Counted from the stretch's first letter, positions 45,265 through 54,686 are shown. The stretch: DNA of 64,000 nucleotides from Polynucleobacter sp. IMCC 30228 (GCF_021395205.1 NZ_JAJVCS010000004.1:266551-330550), one strand, 5' to 3'. Notes: generated by a model not told the origin, from the sequence alone. Translations and numbers: made by a program.

Positions 45265-46328
45265 TTTGATATTTCCTCGCAAACTGCGTTAGTGACATCT
45301 TTCATCATGGCATTGCCGCCTAAATCGCGGGTGTGTAACTTAGGATTAGCAGTAACTGTTTCAATTGCTTGCATTAGTTTCTGTGCAAGTGTTGGCTCAC
45401 CCAAATGGTTGAGCATCATTACTGCAGACCAAAAAGTACCTATCGGGTTAGCTAAGCCTTTTCCCATAATATCAAAGGCCGAACCATGAATCGGTTCAAA
45501 CATCGATGGATAGCGGCGCTCGGGGTCGATGTTGCCTGTTGGCGCGATTCCTAAACTGCCTGCTAATGCTGCTGCCAAATCACTTAAAACATCGGCATGA
45601 AGATTGGTGGCAACAATGGTATCGAGCGATTCAGGGCGATTAACCATTCGGGCAGTAGCCGCATCAACTAGTTCTTTATCCCAAGTTACATCGGGAAACT
45701 CGCGGGCAATTTCACGGGCGATCTCATCCCACATGACCATTGCATGGCGCTGGGCATTAGATTTAGTAATAACCGTAAGGTGTTTACGGGGGCGAGCTTG
45801 GGCAAGCTTAAAAGCAAAACGTTGAATGCGTTCAACCCCAACGCGGGTCAGAATACTCATATCAGAAGCTACCTCAATGGGGTGCCCCTGATGCGCTCTG
45901 CCCCCTAAACCTGCGTATTCACCTTCCGAATTTTCACGTACGATAACCCAATCCAGTTGATTCGGTTTGCAATTCCGTAATGGTGTTTCTATGCCCGGTA
46001 AAATTCGGGTCGGTCGCACATTAGCGTATTGATCAAACCCTTGGCAAATTTTGAGACGTAGTCCCCATAAGGTAATGTGGTCTGGAATATTGGGGTCGCC
46101 CGCCGAGCCAAATAAAATGGCATCCTTATTACGCAGGGGTTCTAAGCCATCAACGGGCATCATGATGCCGTGCTGGCGATAGTAATCACCACCCCAATCA
46201 AAGCGCTCAAATTCGAAGGCAATTTGTGCTTGTTTTACAGCTAGCGCTTGTAAAACAATTTCACCCTCAGGAATCACTTCTTTGCCAATGCCGTCACCGG
46301 GAATTGATGCAATTTTATAGATCTTCAA
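45261..46328 (-). CDS. ttuC: tartrate dehydrogenase/decarboxylase (isocitrate/isopropylmalate dehydrogenase family)
   Basis: A 355-residue NAD-dependent beta-decarboxylating dehydrogenase. Marks: ASIPGDGIGKEVIPEG, VIVRENSEGEYAGLGG, VITKSNAQRHAMVMWDE, DVLSDLAAALAGSLGIAPTG (metal-binding Asp) and FEPIHGSAFDI. The ENSEGEYAGLGGR block points to the tartrate/D-malate branch rather than LeuB. D-malate dehydrogenase (DmlA) is the main alternative. It is followed, with overlapping codons, by a TctC receptor. Confidence 0.86.
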   Translation of the reverse strand: MKIYKIASIPGDGIGKEVIPEGEIVLQALAVKQAQIAFEFERFDWGGDYYRQHGIMMPVDGLEPLRNKDAILFGSAGDPNIPDHITLWGLRLKICQGFDQYANVRPTRILPGIETPLRNCKPNQLDWVIVRENSEGEYAGLGGRAHQGHPIEVASDMSILTRVGVERIQRFAFKLAQARPRKHLTVITKSNAQRHAMVMWDEIAREIAREFPDVTWDKELVDAATARMVNRPESLDTIVATNLHADVLSDLAAALAGSLGIAPTGNIDPERRYPSMFEPIHGSAFDIMGKGLANPIGTFWSAVMMLNHLGEPTLAQKLMQAIETVTANPKLHTRDLGGNAMMKDVTNAVCEEISK

Positions 46329-46396
46329 CTCATCTCTTTCTTAGGCTGGTAATTTTTTAGATGATAGTGCTAAATCAAGGTTCAAGCTCAATGACG

Positions 46397-46726
46397 CTAG
46401 CGCAGTTGATAAGGGGCACTTTTATCAATCATAATAACGGCCGGTATCTCGCTACAGAAGTCTTTATCAAAAGTAAAAAGATGAAAAAGGCTGCAATCTT
46501 TTTGAGTTAAGTGAGAGACCGCATGTTCAGTAGGTGATTTTCCGGTAGTTACGGTAGTAGCTACACCTGCAGTAGTAATGGGGTAGGCGGTCGCGGTGGC
46601 AGTGGCAGAGGTAGTGCCACTAGCAAACAGTGTTGCTGGTAGGGCGCAGGCAGAGCCTTGCAGCAAAAAGCCTAGCAGCAGCAAAGCGCGACAGCAAGAC
46701 CGTGCTTGGTTCTTATTTAATACCAC
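46397..46726 (-). CDS. small exported protein of unknown function
   Basis: A 109-residue protein. The GTG at 46726, 14 bases inside the preceding gene, gives a plausible signal peptide (CCRALLLLGFLLQGSACALP); longer versions starting at 46777 would run entirely across the upstream gene. The mature part has a Thr/Ala-rich low-complexity run (about 37-65) followed by a conserved-looking core TEHAVSHLTQKDCSLFHLF and DKDFCSEI, with two cysteines that could pair. I do not recognise a family. Its coupling to the adhesin-E-like gene suggests a shared periplasmic or surface role. Confidence 0.6.
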   Translation of the reverse strand: MVLNKNQARSCCRALLLLGFLLQGSACALPATLFASGTTSATATATAYPITTAGVATTVTTGKSPTEHAVSHLTQKDCSLFHLFTFDKDFCSEIPAVIMIDKSAPYQLR

Positions 46727-47120
46727 AGGCGGTTTTATAAACCCCCACCACCCACGAGCCACTAACAATCTGCTCATAAGGGCTATTGCTTAATTTTTCA
46801 TCAGAAATAAGGCTGCCACCCCCTTTATTCCCCGTAAATAGTTTCACTTCCAAAGGACGATATTGCTGCTTACCACAAGCAAATTCATTAAGTCCAATAA
46901 TCGAGCTCAAGGCTTTATCGGTTTTTGGATCTTTGCCAGGGGTTTTTAAATCTAGCATTGACAGTATTTGCAGATTGTCGCCATCCGTTTTTTTAATCGT
47001 TTCAGGATCAACATAAATAGTCACTTGATCATTAAAGCCAATTTCTTGCCAAGCAGCAAATGCGGGCGCGCAGGACATGAAAGCAAAACAACCAGCGGCT
47101 AGAGCAAGTATTTTTTTCAT
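46713..47120 (-). CDS. exported protein resembling surface-adhesin protein E family
   Basis: A 135-residue protein beginning at ATG 47120 with a signal peptide (KKILALAAGCFAFMSCAPAFA). The mature part AAWQEIGFNDQVTIYVDPET, a LQILSMLDLKTP strand and a C-terminal YEQIVSGSWVVGVYKTACG follow the small beta-sandwich pattern of surface-adhesin E-like proteins often seen in betaproteobacteria. Two cysteines (in FACGK and KTACG) may bond. Function is unproven. It overlaps the following small exported gene by 14 bases. Confidence 0.75.
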   Translation of the reverse strand: MKKILALAAGCFAFMSCAPAFAAWQEIGFNDQVTIYVDPETIKKTDGDNLQILSMLDLKTPGKDPKTDKALSSIIGLNEFACGKQQYRPLEVKLFTGNKGGGSLISDEKLSNSPYEQIVSGSWVVGVYKTACGIK

Positions 47121-47176
47121 TAGAATCTTTCTATTATTAAGGGGATATTTTAATCGAGTTATTTTATACAGCATTG

Positions 47177-49645
47177 TCATTTAGGGGCGAGGTCGAGCTG
47201 ACGCGAATAGCTGGTTGGCTTACTAGTGAGGGGTAAAGCCTCATTATTGGCCCACAACGCGTTCAAGTTGCGGTACCGGCTACTTTGCACCCAGCCCGAC
47301 TGGCCCGTAGGATAAATAAAGGTTGATTGGTCTAAATTAGCAAAATCGAAAATAATCCGCATGCTAGCTGCTTGTTTCGTATTAAATGGCGACGCTGATT
47401 TGCCTAATTCGAGTCGTCCCACGTTTACCGAAAAGCTATCACCTGGAAATGGATTCACGAGATTAAAGATTTTATTGAGTAAGGGTACTTTACTAAAGGG
47501 ACGATGTTCAGCAACTGCTAAATGGGCTTGACCCCAAAGCCATTTTTGCGGGTCTGGTCCGTAAGCGCTACTTAGTTGATCTAAGGCTAAATCATAAGCA
47601 AGCTTTGCAGTCTCGGCACAATTTTCAACCGTGGTGCTTGAGGGCTGGTCGCACCAAGGACTATTTGGATTAGCAAGTTGTAAAATTAAGGCTTCACGAA
47701 ATTGTCGCCGCTTACCGTATTCCTGCTTAAATAAGTCACCTAAGCGCGAGAACAGTAAGCGGGTCAGTTGATCGACCCAAGCATTAAAGATAGTGGGAGC
47801 TGCTGAATTAGCCACCATGTCACCAGCAAAGGTATTGGTAATTTGCTTGGCACTATTGCTTAATGGATGAGTCGATTGCACGCTCTTAAATAGTTCCAGT
47901 AGCGGCGTTGCCCCAAGTGACAAAGTATCTCCTTGTATCGCGCGCATCGAGTTCAGATCGTGTTTATTTTGTGCTTCTAGTAGTTGTTTAATGCGGTCGT
48001 AGCGAAACGGCAGTTCCCAATCCGCTGTGAGGGGGTTGGAATTATAGTCAGCAAGAATTTGTTGATTCGCACTTGCCAGCCAGCCTTCAGTAGGGTTCGT
48101 AATCGCTGGCAACTGATCAAAAGGGATGTAGCTTGTCCAGTCGTATTGGCGGTCCCAGCCTGGCACAGGCGCAATACCATATAAACCTTGATACAAGGTT
48201 CTTTTGGGGGCAACTCCAGCAACCTGCAAAGCAATGTTACCTAAGGTATCCGCCATAACAATATTTTGCATCGGCGCATAAAAATGACGCAGACTATTTT
48301 TAAGTTCATCGATAGATTCAGCGCGATTCATGTCTAGCAGAGTTGCCAGAGATTGATTTTCTAAATCGAGTGCAGTCCAACGCAGTGCAAGGGCATAGCG
48401 CTTGGCATCAATAGTATTTTTAGCTAGTTCATAGGCATCAGAAATAATTGGCCCATGGCGGCTTTCTTTAACGATAAAACGGAAGGAATTTTCGCCTTTG
48501 ATATCAATAATTTCTTCGCGCACCCGAAATGGAAGTGGTCCATCTGGTCCGCGGTAGAGACCACTACTTTTTAGGTCGAATTGCTCCAGGTATAAATCTT
48601 GTACATCGGGGTTGGTATTGGTAAAGCCCCAAGCAATTTGCTTGGTTCTGCCAATTATGACAGCAGGGATGCCGGGCATGGTTGCGCCAATCACTTGTAA
48701 TTTAGGCGCATCAATATGGACAAAATACCAGGCTGAAGGGGCGCTTAAACCTAGATGGGGATCATTGGCTAAGAGTGGTTTGCCGCTAGCAGTTTTATTA
48801 CCACTGATTACCCAGTTGTTTGAGCCGATGCCATCTTTGCCCCCAGGTAAAAAATGACTGAGTTGTAAATCCGCTTTATCTTGCGTAACCGTCGCCGCAT
48901 TAGTCTGTGCAGTTTTAGTTGCTGGGTAAACTTGTAGGTCTTGATAGAGTTTCGAAAAATCGACATTACTCACCGGTTTTGTATCAGGATAAGGCGGCAT
49001 CACTTCCCATACTTGGGCAGTCGTAAGGTATTGGGCTAGCCCTAGGCGCTGCAATTCTTTTTGCCAATTACCTCCCAAATCCAGCGCCATTACTAACATC
49101 CAAGCGACACTATCTGCAGCGGAAAAATAACCAGGTTTAGAGCGCGTCAAAAAATATTCAAGAGGTAAAGCCCAACCTAAATTGGTATTACCCGCATTAA
49201 CGCCATCAGCATAGGCCTGTAAAAGCCGTTTGGCTTCAATCGGATAGCGCTCAAGTTGATTTTCTGCGGCACGCTTAATACCCAGAGTGCGCATAAAGCG
49301 ATCAATTTTGACGGTTTCTTCCCCCAAAATTTCAGATAGACGCCCAGCCGCCAGGCGCCGATTTATTTCCATTTGCCAAGAGCGTTCACTGGCATGTAAG
49401 TAGCCTAGGGCAAAGAGAGCATCACTGGGATTTTTTGCTTTGATATGGGGAATTTCGTTAGTATCAAATTGAATTGAGACGGCCTCATTTAAGCCCTGAA
49501 TCACCCGCTTGCCACTGAGTTCAGTGTGGGCAGATAATAAGTAAGTGGCAACAATAATGACCAATACGGTAATTAGGGCTAGGGCACTGAATAATGTGAT
49601 GCGCCAGAAGGATTGGGCACGGGAACGTTGGTAAGACTGAATCAT
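47177..49645 (-). CDS. penicillin-acylase-family Ntn hydrolase
   Basis: An 822-residue precursor of the penicillin G acylase/acylhomoserine-lactone acylase family. An N-terminal membrane segment (about 17-38) exports it. The alpha part includes GYLHASERSWQMEINRRLAA. Autocatalytic cleavage should free S275 in GIGSNNWVISG as the beta-chain nucleophile, with LLANDPHLGL and the NTNPDVQDLYLEQ region forming the active site. Substrates may be acyl amides, including quorum-sensing lactones; penicillin need not be one. The coding strand is opposite tRNA-Leu, which starts 79 bases from its start codon. Confidence 0.93.
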   Translation of the reverse strand: MIQSYQRSRAQSFWRITLFSALALITVLVIIVATYLLSAHTELSGKRVIQGLNEAVSIQFDTNEIPHIKAKNPSDALFALGYLHASERSWQMEINRRLAAGRLSEILGEETVKIDRFMRTLGIKRAAENQLERYPIEAKRLLQAYADGVNAGNTNLGWALPLEYFLTRSKPGYFSAADSVAWMLVMALDLGGNWQKELQRLGLAQYLTTAQVWEVMPPYPDTKPVSNVDFSKLYQDLQVYPATKTAQTNAATVTQDKADLQLSHFLPGGKDGIGSNNWVISGNKTASGKPLLANDPHLGLSAPSAWYFVHIDAPKLQVIGATMPGIPAVIIGRTKQIAWGFTNTNPDVQDLYLEQFDLKSSGLYRGPDGPLPFRVREEIIDIKGENSFRFIVKESRHGPIISDAYELAKNTIDAKRYALALRWTALDLENQSLATLLDMNRAESIDELKNSLRHFYAPMQNIVMADTLGNIALQVAGVAPKRTLYQGLYGIAPVPGWDRQYDWTSYIPFDQLPAITNPTEGWLASANQQILADYNSNPLTADWELPFRYDRIKQLLEAQNKHDLNSMRAIQGDTLSLGATPLLELFKSVQSTHPLSNSAKQITNTFAGDMVANSAAPTIFNAWVDQLTRLLFSRLGDLFKQEYGKRRQFREALILQLANPNSPWCDQPSSTTVENCAETAKLAYDLALDQLSSAYGPDPQKWLWGQAHLAVAEHRPFSKVPLLNKIFNLVNPFPGDSFSVNVGRLELGKSASPFNTKQAASMRIIFDFANLDQSTFIYPTGQSGWVQSSRYRNLNALWANNEALPLTSKPTSYSRQLDLAPK

Positions 49646-49724
49646 CCCTCTATTTTAGGCTCGAAAAGCCCCAGTTTTCGAGGATGATGGTCCGAAAATG
49701 TTAGTATTCGTATCTTCGTATCAA

Positions 49725-49814
49725 GCCCGAGTGGTGAAATCGGTAGACACAGCAGACTTAAAATCTGCCGACCATAAAACGGTCGTGCCGGTTCGATTCC
49801 GGCCTCGGGCACCA
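49725..49814 (+). tRNA. tRNA-Leu (TAA)
   Basis: A class II tRNA of 90 bases. Acceptor arms GCCCGAG and CTCGGGC pair; the anticodon stem GCAGA/TCTGC holds loop CTTAAAA with anticodon TAA at 49759-49761. A long variable arm follows (CCGACCATAAAACGGTCG region), the T-loop is GTTCGATTC, A73 is present and CCA is encoded. Confidence 0.96.
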
Positions 49815-49838
49815 TCTTTTTGTCATTTGTTCGCTTAT

Positions 49839-51263
49839 ATGACTTTACCGCGATTTTCCTTTGCTGCTTTATTCATCAGCGGCATACTTATTTGCCATTT
49901 AGCACTGGCAAAGCCTTTGCCTGGCGATCACCTAACGATTAGCTCGCCTAATCAAGTTTGGCTAGGTGATTTAGATGCCATGGTGAAACGCCGCATTATT
50001 CGGGTATTAGTGCCATATAACAAAACTTTATATTTTCTCGATAAAGGCGGCCAGCAACGCGGACTCATGTACGACATGATGACGGAATTTGAAAAGGAAT
50101 TAAATGCAAAGTATGCAAAGAAAAATTTACGGCTTCATTTTATTTTTATACCCACCACCCGTAATCAGCTAATACCCAGCTTAATTGCTGGTCGCGGCGA
50201 TATTATTGCTGCCAACTTTACAGTTACCCCCGAGCGTGAAGCGCAAGTCGATTTTTCAACACCGCTTGCTAAGGGAGTTAAAGAAGTCATTGTCAGTTCG
50301 GCAAAAGGTCCAGTATTAAATAAGCTTGATGATTTATCAGGAAAAATGGTATTTGTTAATCCCACTTCGAGCTATTACCAGAGCCTTAAACAAGTTAATA
50401 CCGATTTTGCTAAAGAAAAATTAGCACCTATTAACATTAAAGAAGCACCAGGCATTTTTGAGACTGACGATATCTTAGAAATGGTCCAGGCTGGTTTAGT
50501 GCAAATTACGGTAAGTGACCTTTATTTGGCTCAATTTTGGAAAAATATTTTTCCTAATATTCAAATCCACGAGGATTTAGTGATTCGTAGTGGGGGTGAT
50601 ATTGCTTTTGCATTTCGTAAAAAATCTCCACAGTTAAAGCTTGCGCTGGATGCCTTTACTGATAATCATAAAATTGGCACTAGTTTTGGTAATCAAAAAT
50701 TACAGACTTATTTAAAGACGGTAAAGTGGGTTAAGGCGGCAACAAATCCCCAAGAAATTGAAAAATTTAATTCGATGGCTAGTATTTTTCAACAATATGG
50801 CGATCAATATAAGATTGATTGGCTATTGATGACGGCGCAGGGCTATCAGGAATCTAGACTTGATCAAAATGTAAAAAGTCGAGTGGGCGCAGTAGGCGTG
50901 ATGCAGTTGATGCCAGCAACTGGAAAAGAATTAAAGGTTGGTGATATTCATAACCTCAATAATAATATTAATGGCGGCGTTAAATATGTCCGCTACTTAA
51001 TAGAAAAGTATTTTGTCAATGAGCCAATGACCGAGCTCGATAAGGTGCTATTTGCATTTGCGGCTTATAACGCAGGGCCTAGTAAGATTCAGCAAATGCG
51101 TTTGGAGGCCGCCAAACGAGGGCTAGATCCTAATGTCTGGTTTGATAATGTCGAAAGAGTGGTGGCAGACCGGATTGGGAGTGAAACGGTGCAGTATGTG
51201 AGTAATATTTATAAATACTCGGTGGCCTATAAATTAGTGAGAGAGATGCCCGCTAAGCAATAA
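49839..51263 (+). CDS. MltF-like membrane-bound lytic transglycosylase
   Basis: A 474-residue protein starting 24 bases after tRNA-Leu; the same frame is open across the tRNA but that cannot be coding. Signal peptide to about residue 26 (FAALFISGILICHLALA). Residues about 50-300 form a family-3 periplasmic solute-binding-like domain (RIIRVLVPYNKTLYFLDKGG, GRGDIIAANFTVTPEREAQV), and about 325-460 an SLT catalytic domain with the glutamate in GYQESRLDQ, then GAVGVMQLMPATG and FAFAAYNAGPSKI. This is the MltF architecture: peptidoglycan cleavage giving anhydromuropeptides, with a regulatory binding domain. No lipobox is apparent. Confidence 0.92.
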   Translation: MTLPRFSFAALFISGILICHLALAKPLPGDHLTISSPNQVWLGDLDAMVKRRIIRVLVPYNKTLYFLDKGGQQRGLMYDMMTEFEKELNAKYAKKNLRLHFIFIPTTRNQLIPSLIAGRGDIIAANFTVTPEREAQVDFSTPLAKGVKEVIVSSAKGPVLNKLDDLSGKMVFVNPTSSYYQSLKQVNTDFAKEKLAPINIKEAPGIFETDDILEMVQAGLVQITVSDLYLAQFWKNIFPNIQIHEDLVIRSGGDIAFAFRKKSPQLKLALDAFTDNHKIGTSFGNQKLQTYLKTVKWVKAATNPQEIEKFNSMASIFQQYGDQYKIDWLLMTAQGYQESRLDQNVKSRVGAVGVMQLMPATGKELKVGDIHNLNNNINGGVKYVRYLIEKYFVNEPMTELDKVLFAFAAYNAGPSKIQQMRLEAAKRGLDPNVWFDNVERVVADRIGSETVQYVSNIYKYSVAYKLVREMPAKQ

Positions 51264-51266
51264 ATC

Positions 51267-51962
51267 TTAGAATTGATACCCAATACCAAACAGAAGATTT
51301 GAAGAGCTTGCGCTGACAGTAGAGCTCAAAGTTGCTGGAGTGCGAAGACCAGTAGGGCTTACCAGCGTGCCAGTAATCGAGCGACTGAGGCTGCCATAAT
51401 TGGCATAGTTAAATTCACCAAAACCATACCATCCATTTTTAATCATTTGCTTGTAACCAAGTCCGAGTGAGTAACCGGCCATATAAAAATCAGTATCGAC
51501 TCCATTGGCGCTGGCGCCTGAATACCCAACTTTGCCATAAAGTAATTTGCTGGGATCAAGGGCGATTGCCGGCATCACAAAAAGGTTAAGTGAGTTATTG
51601 ATGTGCACTGATGCAGATTGCTGGTAGCTGCCCTGTATTCCTTTATAGCTTGCAGTCGCTGTCGCATTTGGGGTAGCAATCGGATTGAAGTCGAGCCCGA
51701 GCCCCAGCAGAAATTGGGGTGCTATTTGAAAGTTATAGCCAGCGCTAACAGCTCCAGTAAAACCAGTCGCATTGGTCGCAGAAATATTTGGTGTGAGCGT
51801 TTGACCACCAGCAGAGAGGGAAGAATTAGAAAAGGCGGGAGAGGCGTTTTGATAACCAACGCCAATTTGCCCATAGGCGCCAATAAATTGAGAGCTTTGC
51901 CCATTGGCCGCAAAACTAGTAACAAATACGGCAGTAAAGATCAGCAGCTTTTGTCTTGCCAT
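51267..51962 (-). CDS. outer-membrane beta-barrel protein
   Basis: A 231-residue exported protein with signal peptide (LLIFTAVFVTSFAANGQS) and alternating aromatic/polar strands: FIGAYGQIGVGYQNASPAF, GAVSAGYNFQ, FLLGLGLDFNP, YGKVGYSGASANG, GYSLGLGYKQM and the C-terminal SNLLFGIGYQF ending in phenylalanine, the outer-membrane insertion signal. An eight-stranded barrel fits the length. It is a paralogue of the barrel at 61840, sharing the same strand order and C-terminus. It is convergent with the MltF-like gene and about 70 bases downstream of exbD. Function is unknown. Confidence 0.82.
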   Translation of the reverse strand: MARQKLLIFTAVFVTSFAANGQSSQFIGAYGQIGVGYQNASPAFSNSSLSAGGQTLTPNISATNATGFTGAVSAGYNFQIAPQFLLGLGLDFNPIATPNATATASYKGIQGSYQQSASVHINNSLNLFVMPAIALDPSKLLYGKVGYSGASANGVDTDFYMAGYSLGLGYKQMIKNGWYGFGEFNYANYGSLSRSITGTLVSPTGLRTPATLSSTVSASSSNLLFGIGYQF

Positions 51963-52032
51963 GGCAGCGCCCCAGTTTAGTTGCTAAAAATAGATCTCTT
52001 CACAATTAAGGTGTGAGTGTAAAGCAATCTAC

Positions 52033-52449
52033 TTAATCAGGCTCAGTGACAAAGCCTAATTTAGTTAAACCCGCACGTCTCGAGGCAGCTAAGACCTGGG
52101 CAACCGTTTCATAACGTACCGCTTTATCTGCACGTAAATTAATTTCAGGTTGCGGCTCTTTCTTGGCAGCGTTTTCAGCGTAGCCTGTAAAGGTTTTTAA
52201 GTCGATGGGTGCGCTATTCCAAAAAATTTGCCCTGTTGCATTAATGGTGAGCTGGACTGACTCAGGCTTAACTTCATTGCGAGCACTATTGGCTTTCGGT
52301 AACTCGACTTTTACAGCCTGTTGGATCACGGGCAGGGTAATAATAAAAATGATCAACAAAACTAGCATGATGTCGACCATGGGCGTCATATTAATTTCCG
52401 CCATGATGTTGGAATCATCATCCTCGTTGGAGAGTTGATTAAATGACAT
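52033..52449 (-). CDS. exbD: biopolymer transport protein ExbD
   Basis: A 138-residue protein with one N-terminal membrane helix containing the proton-path aspartate (EINMTPMVDIMLVLLIIFI) and a periplasmic domain ending LTKLGFVTEPD. Together with ExbB it converts proton motive force for TonB. It is the last of tonB-exbB-exbD and lies two bases after exbB. TolR is the close alternative; the tonB neighbour favours ExbD. Confidence 0.9.
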   Translation of the reverse strand: MSFNQLSNEDDDSNIMAEINMTPMVDIMLVLLIIFIITLPVIQQAVKVELPKANSARNEVKPESVQLTINATGQIFWNSAPIDLKTFTGYAENAAKKEPQPEINLRADKAVRYETVAQVLAASRRAGLTKLGFVTEPD

Positions 52450-52451
52450 GA

Positions 52452-53153
52452 TTAAGCTTCAATTTCTGGGTTAATAACACGTGCACCGGTCACGAAATAA
52501 GCCAGCAAATCATTGCCAAATCGATTGAGATCAGCCATAACTAACTTGTTAGCCCGATTAATGGCGTTAAAACCTAAAACCGCTGGTATTGCCACTGCCA
52601 AACCAAGGGCAGTCATGATGAGTGATTCACCAATGGGGCCCGCTACCTGATCAAGTTGCGCGCTACCAGAGCTGCTGATTGCTATAAGAGCATGGTAAAT
52701 GCCCCAGACTGTACCAAAGAGGCCAATAAACGGGGCTACTGCACCAGTTGAACCAAGGAAGGTGAGGCCCTTTTGTAATTGCCCTGCGCAGCGATCAACA
52801 CTGGTCTTAATCGAGCGAGCCATCCATTCAGAATAATTCAAGGTTTGCAGTAATTCACGGCGGCTCGACATTTGGTTTTGATGGTGGGTCGAGGCATTGG
52901 CGCCGCCTTTAGCAATAAAGTAATAAGGGTTGATGGCGGGGTCAGTAAAGCTATTAAGCCCATCGTCGAATGAAGTCGCGCGCCAAAACTGTTCAGTTTG
53001 TAATTTTACTTGACCTAATTTGCGCAAACTCCAGTAGCGCGACAATAAAATCACCCAAGTGATTATCGACAGAGCGATTAGAAGAACCGCGACAAAGCGC
53101 GTAATTGCATCGCCTTCGAGCCAGAGATTTGCCATGCCAAATGCAGTATTCAT
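52452..53153 (-). CDS. exbB: MotA/TolQ/ExbB proton channel protein ExbB
   Basis: A 233-residue inner-membrane protein with three helices (about 15-40, 135-160 and 175-200). The last two carry the family pattern GLTFLGSTGAVAPFIGLFGT and IGESLIMTALGLAVAIPAVL. It forms the pentameric motor with ExbD that energises TonB. Eight bases follow tonB and two precede exbD, so the three are one operon. Confidence 0.92.
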   Translation of the reverse strand: MNTAFGMANLWLEGDAITRFVAVLLIALSIITWVILLSRYWSLRKLGQVKLQTEQFWRATSFDDGLNSFTDPAINPYYFIAKGGANASTHHQNQMSSRRELLQTLNYSEWMARSIKTSVDRCAGQLQKGLTFLGSTGAVAPFIGLFGTVWGIYHALIAISSSGSAQLDQVAGPIGESLIMTALGLAVAIPAVLGFNAINRANKLVMADLNRFGNDLLAYFVTGARVINPEIEA

Positions 53154-53161
53154 AATGTTAA

Positions 53162-53851
53162 TTACTTTAAGTTAAATTTAATGAGTAAGTTAGTAGAAAT
53201 TTTTACGGGTGCGCCATTTACTAAAAAAGGTTTAAAACGATAACGTCGACCAATTTCAATTGCTGCACGGTCTAAGCGTTGGAAGGTGCTTGATTGTAAT
53301 AAGGCTACTTCGTAAACTTCCCCGCTTTCGTTAATAATGAGTCGCACTACTACCGCGCCTTGTTCACCTGCGCGCTTTGAGAATGAGGGATAGTAGGGGT
53401 CGGCATCAGGTTGATATAAAACGACTAGTTTACCAATATCAGTCTGAATCGGCGTGCCACTTGCCCCGCCGCTAGATGAGGGAGCTACAGCCGTATTTGC
53501 TATAGGTGAATCGCTCGCCTTATTCTGGGGTGAGGGAGGCTGCTCGGCTTGCTTGGGCGATGGCGCTTCTGCAACTTTAGGTTCAACCGGTTTTTTGGCT
53601 TGCTCTTCCTTTTTGGGTTTGGGTTGTGGAGCGGGTGGTTTGGGGGTGTCGGCTTTAGTGGGCTCGGGGCTGACTAAATTAGCCATAACCCGAGTGTCAT
53701 CGGGTGGCGCTTTTTTTTCGTAAGGAAATTCAAGGTATGGCACCACGAAAAATAATACGTGCACCAACACCACAATCGCAATGATGATCCACTCATCACG
53801 ACTAATGAGTAAAAAGCGGCGCTTAGCTGAGGGATTAGTAGAGGCTCTCAT
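53162..53851 (-). CDS. tonB: energy transducer TonB
   Basis: A 229-residue protein with one membrane helix near 20-40 (WIIIAIVVLVHVLFFVVPYL), a Pro/Lys-rich periplasmic spacer (about 60-125, runs such as PKPPAPQPKPKKEEQAKK) and a C-terminal TonB domain (about 145-229) with YPSFSKRAGEQGAVVVRLII, VALLQSSTFQRLDRAAIE and RYRFKPFLVNG. It passes energy to outer-membrane TonB-dependent receptors; none is encoded in this window. First gene of tonB-exbB-exbD. Confidence 0.93.
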   Translation of the reverse strand: MRASTNPSAKRRFLLISRDEWIIIAIVVLVHVLFFVVPYLEFPYEKKAPPDDTRVMANLVSPEPTKADTPKPPAPQPKPKKEEQAKKPVEPKVAEAPSPKQAEQPPSPQNKASDSPIANTAVAPSSSGGASGTPIQTDIGKLVVLYQPDADPYYPSFSKRAGEQGAVVVRLIINESGEVYEVALLQSSTFQRLDRAAIEIGRRYRFKPFLVNGAPVKISTNLLIKFNLK

Positions 53852-53861
53852 AGAGACCGAG

Positions 53862-54686
53862 TTATTGCACCAGCAGCTGTAGGGTACTGACTTGACGCCG
53901 CAGCAATGGCGACTGGAGTAGTTGTTCGCTCATGTGAAGGAGTTTATTGCGATCGCCTGTAGTGATAAGGGTAAGCGTACCTAAGTTTGTAGCATTAGCT
54001 TGACTTGAACTATTTCGGCCTGGTATTAGCAATAATAATTGCCGCGCTAATTGTTTGATAACCGCATCACCTGTATCAATTAAATTAATTTTATTGCCAA
54101 TAATTTTTCGAATTAATGGACTTAAAAAAGGGTAATGGGTGCAGCCTAATACTAAGGTATCAGCACCTGCTAAACGAATGGGCGTAAGATGTTGCTCGAG
54201 TAAAGTTAAGGTCGTAGCACTATTAATTTGACCGGCTTCAATGAGGGGCACCAAGCCAGCGCCGGCCTGTTTAATAAATTGGCAATTCCCTGGTAAGGTT
54301 GCAAGTAGGGCATTAAATTTATCGCTATTTAAGGTTGCTTGAGTTGCCAACACGCCCACAATGCCATTTTGGGTTTGCATCGCTGCTGGCTTAATACCTG
54401 GCTCGACACCAATAATCGGAATTTGCGGCAAAGCCAGCCGAATATGTGCAATCGCTTCAGCGGTCGCGGTATTGCAAGCGACTACAATTGCTTCACAGCC
54501 TTGCGCGACTAAATAGCGGCATAGCTCAAGGCTGCGTAGTGCAATCCACTCGGCTGATTTTTCGCCATAAGGCGCATTTGCTGAGTCGGCTAAATAGATA
54601 AAATTGTCTTGGGGTAATTGCCTTAGCGCTTCATCCAAGATAGATAACCCACCCACACCAGAATCGAATACGCCAATCAGCGCCAC
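53862..54686 (-). CDS. murI: glutamate racemase MurI
   Basis: A 274-residue cofactor-free racemase supplying D-glutamate for peptidoglycan. The two catalytic cysteines appear in VVACNTATAEA and VLGCTHYPFLSP; IGVFDSGVGGLSILDEALRQ marks the N-terminus. It lies 10 bases upstream of tonB and 25 bases downstream of the fumarase gene on the same strand, so all five genes may share a transcript. Confidence 0.95.
   Translation of the reverse strand: MALIGVFDSGVGGLSILDEALRQLPQDNFIYLADSANAPYGEKSAEWIALRSLELCRYLVAQGCEAIVVACNTATAEAIAHIRLALPQIPIIGVEPGIKPAAMQTQNGIVGVLATQATLNSDKFNALLATLPGNCQFIKQAGAGLVPLIEAGQINSATTLTLLEQHLTPIRLAGADTLVLGCTHYPFLSPLIRKIIGNKINLIDTGDAVIKQLARQLLLLIPGRNSSSQANATNLGTLTLITTGDRNKLLHMSEQLLQSPLLRRQVSTLQLLVQ

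Noticed and set aside
49698..49838. N-terminal extension of the MltF-like gene across tRNA-Leu
   Set aside because: The frame is open by chance through a complete tRNA gene; the ATG at 49839 gives a proper signal peptide.
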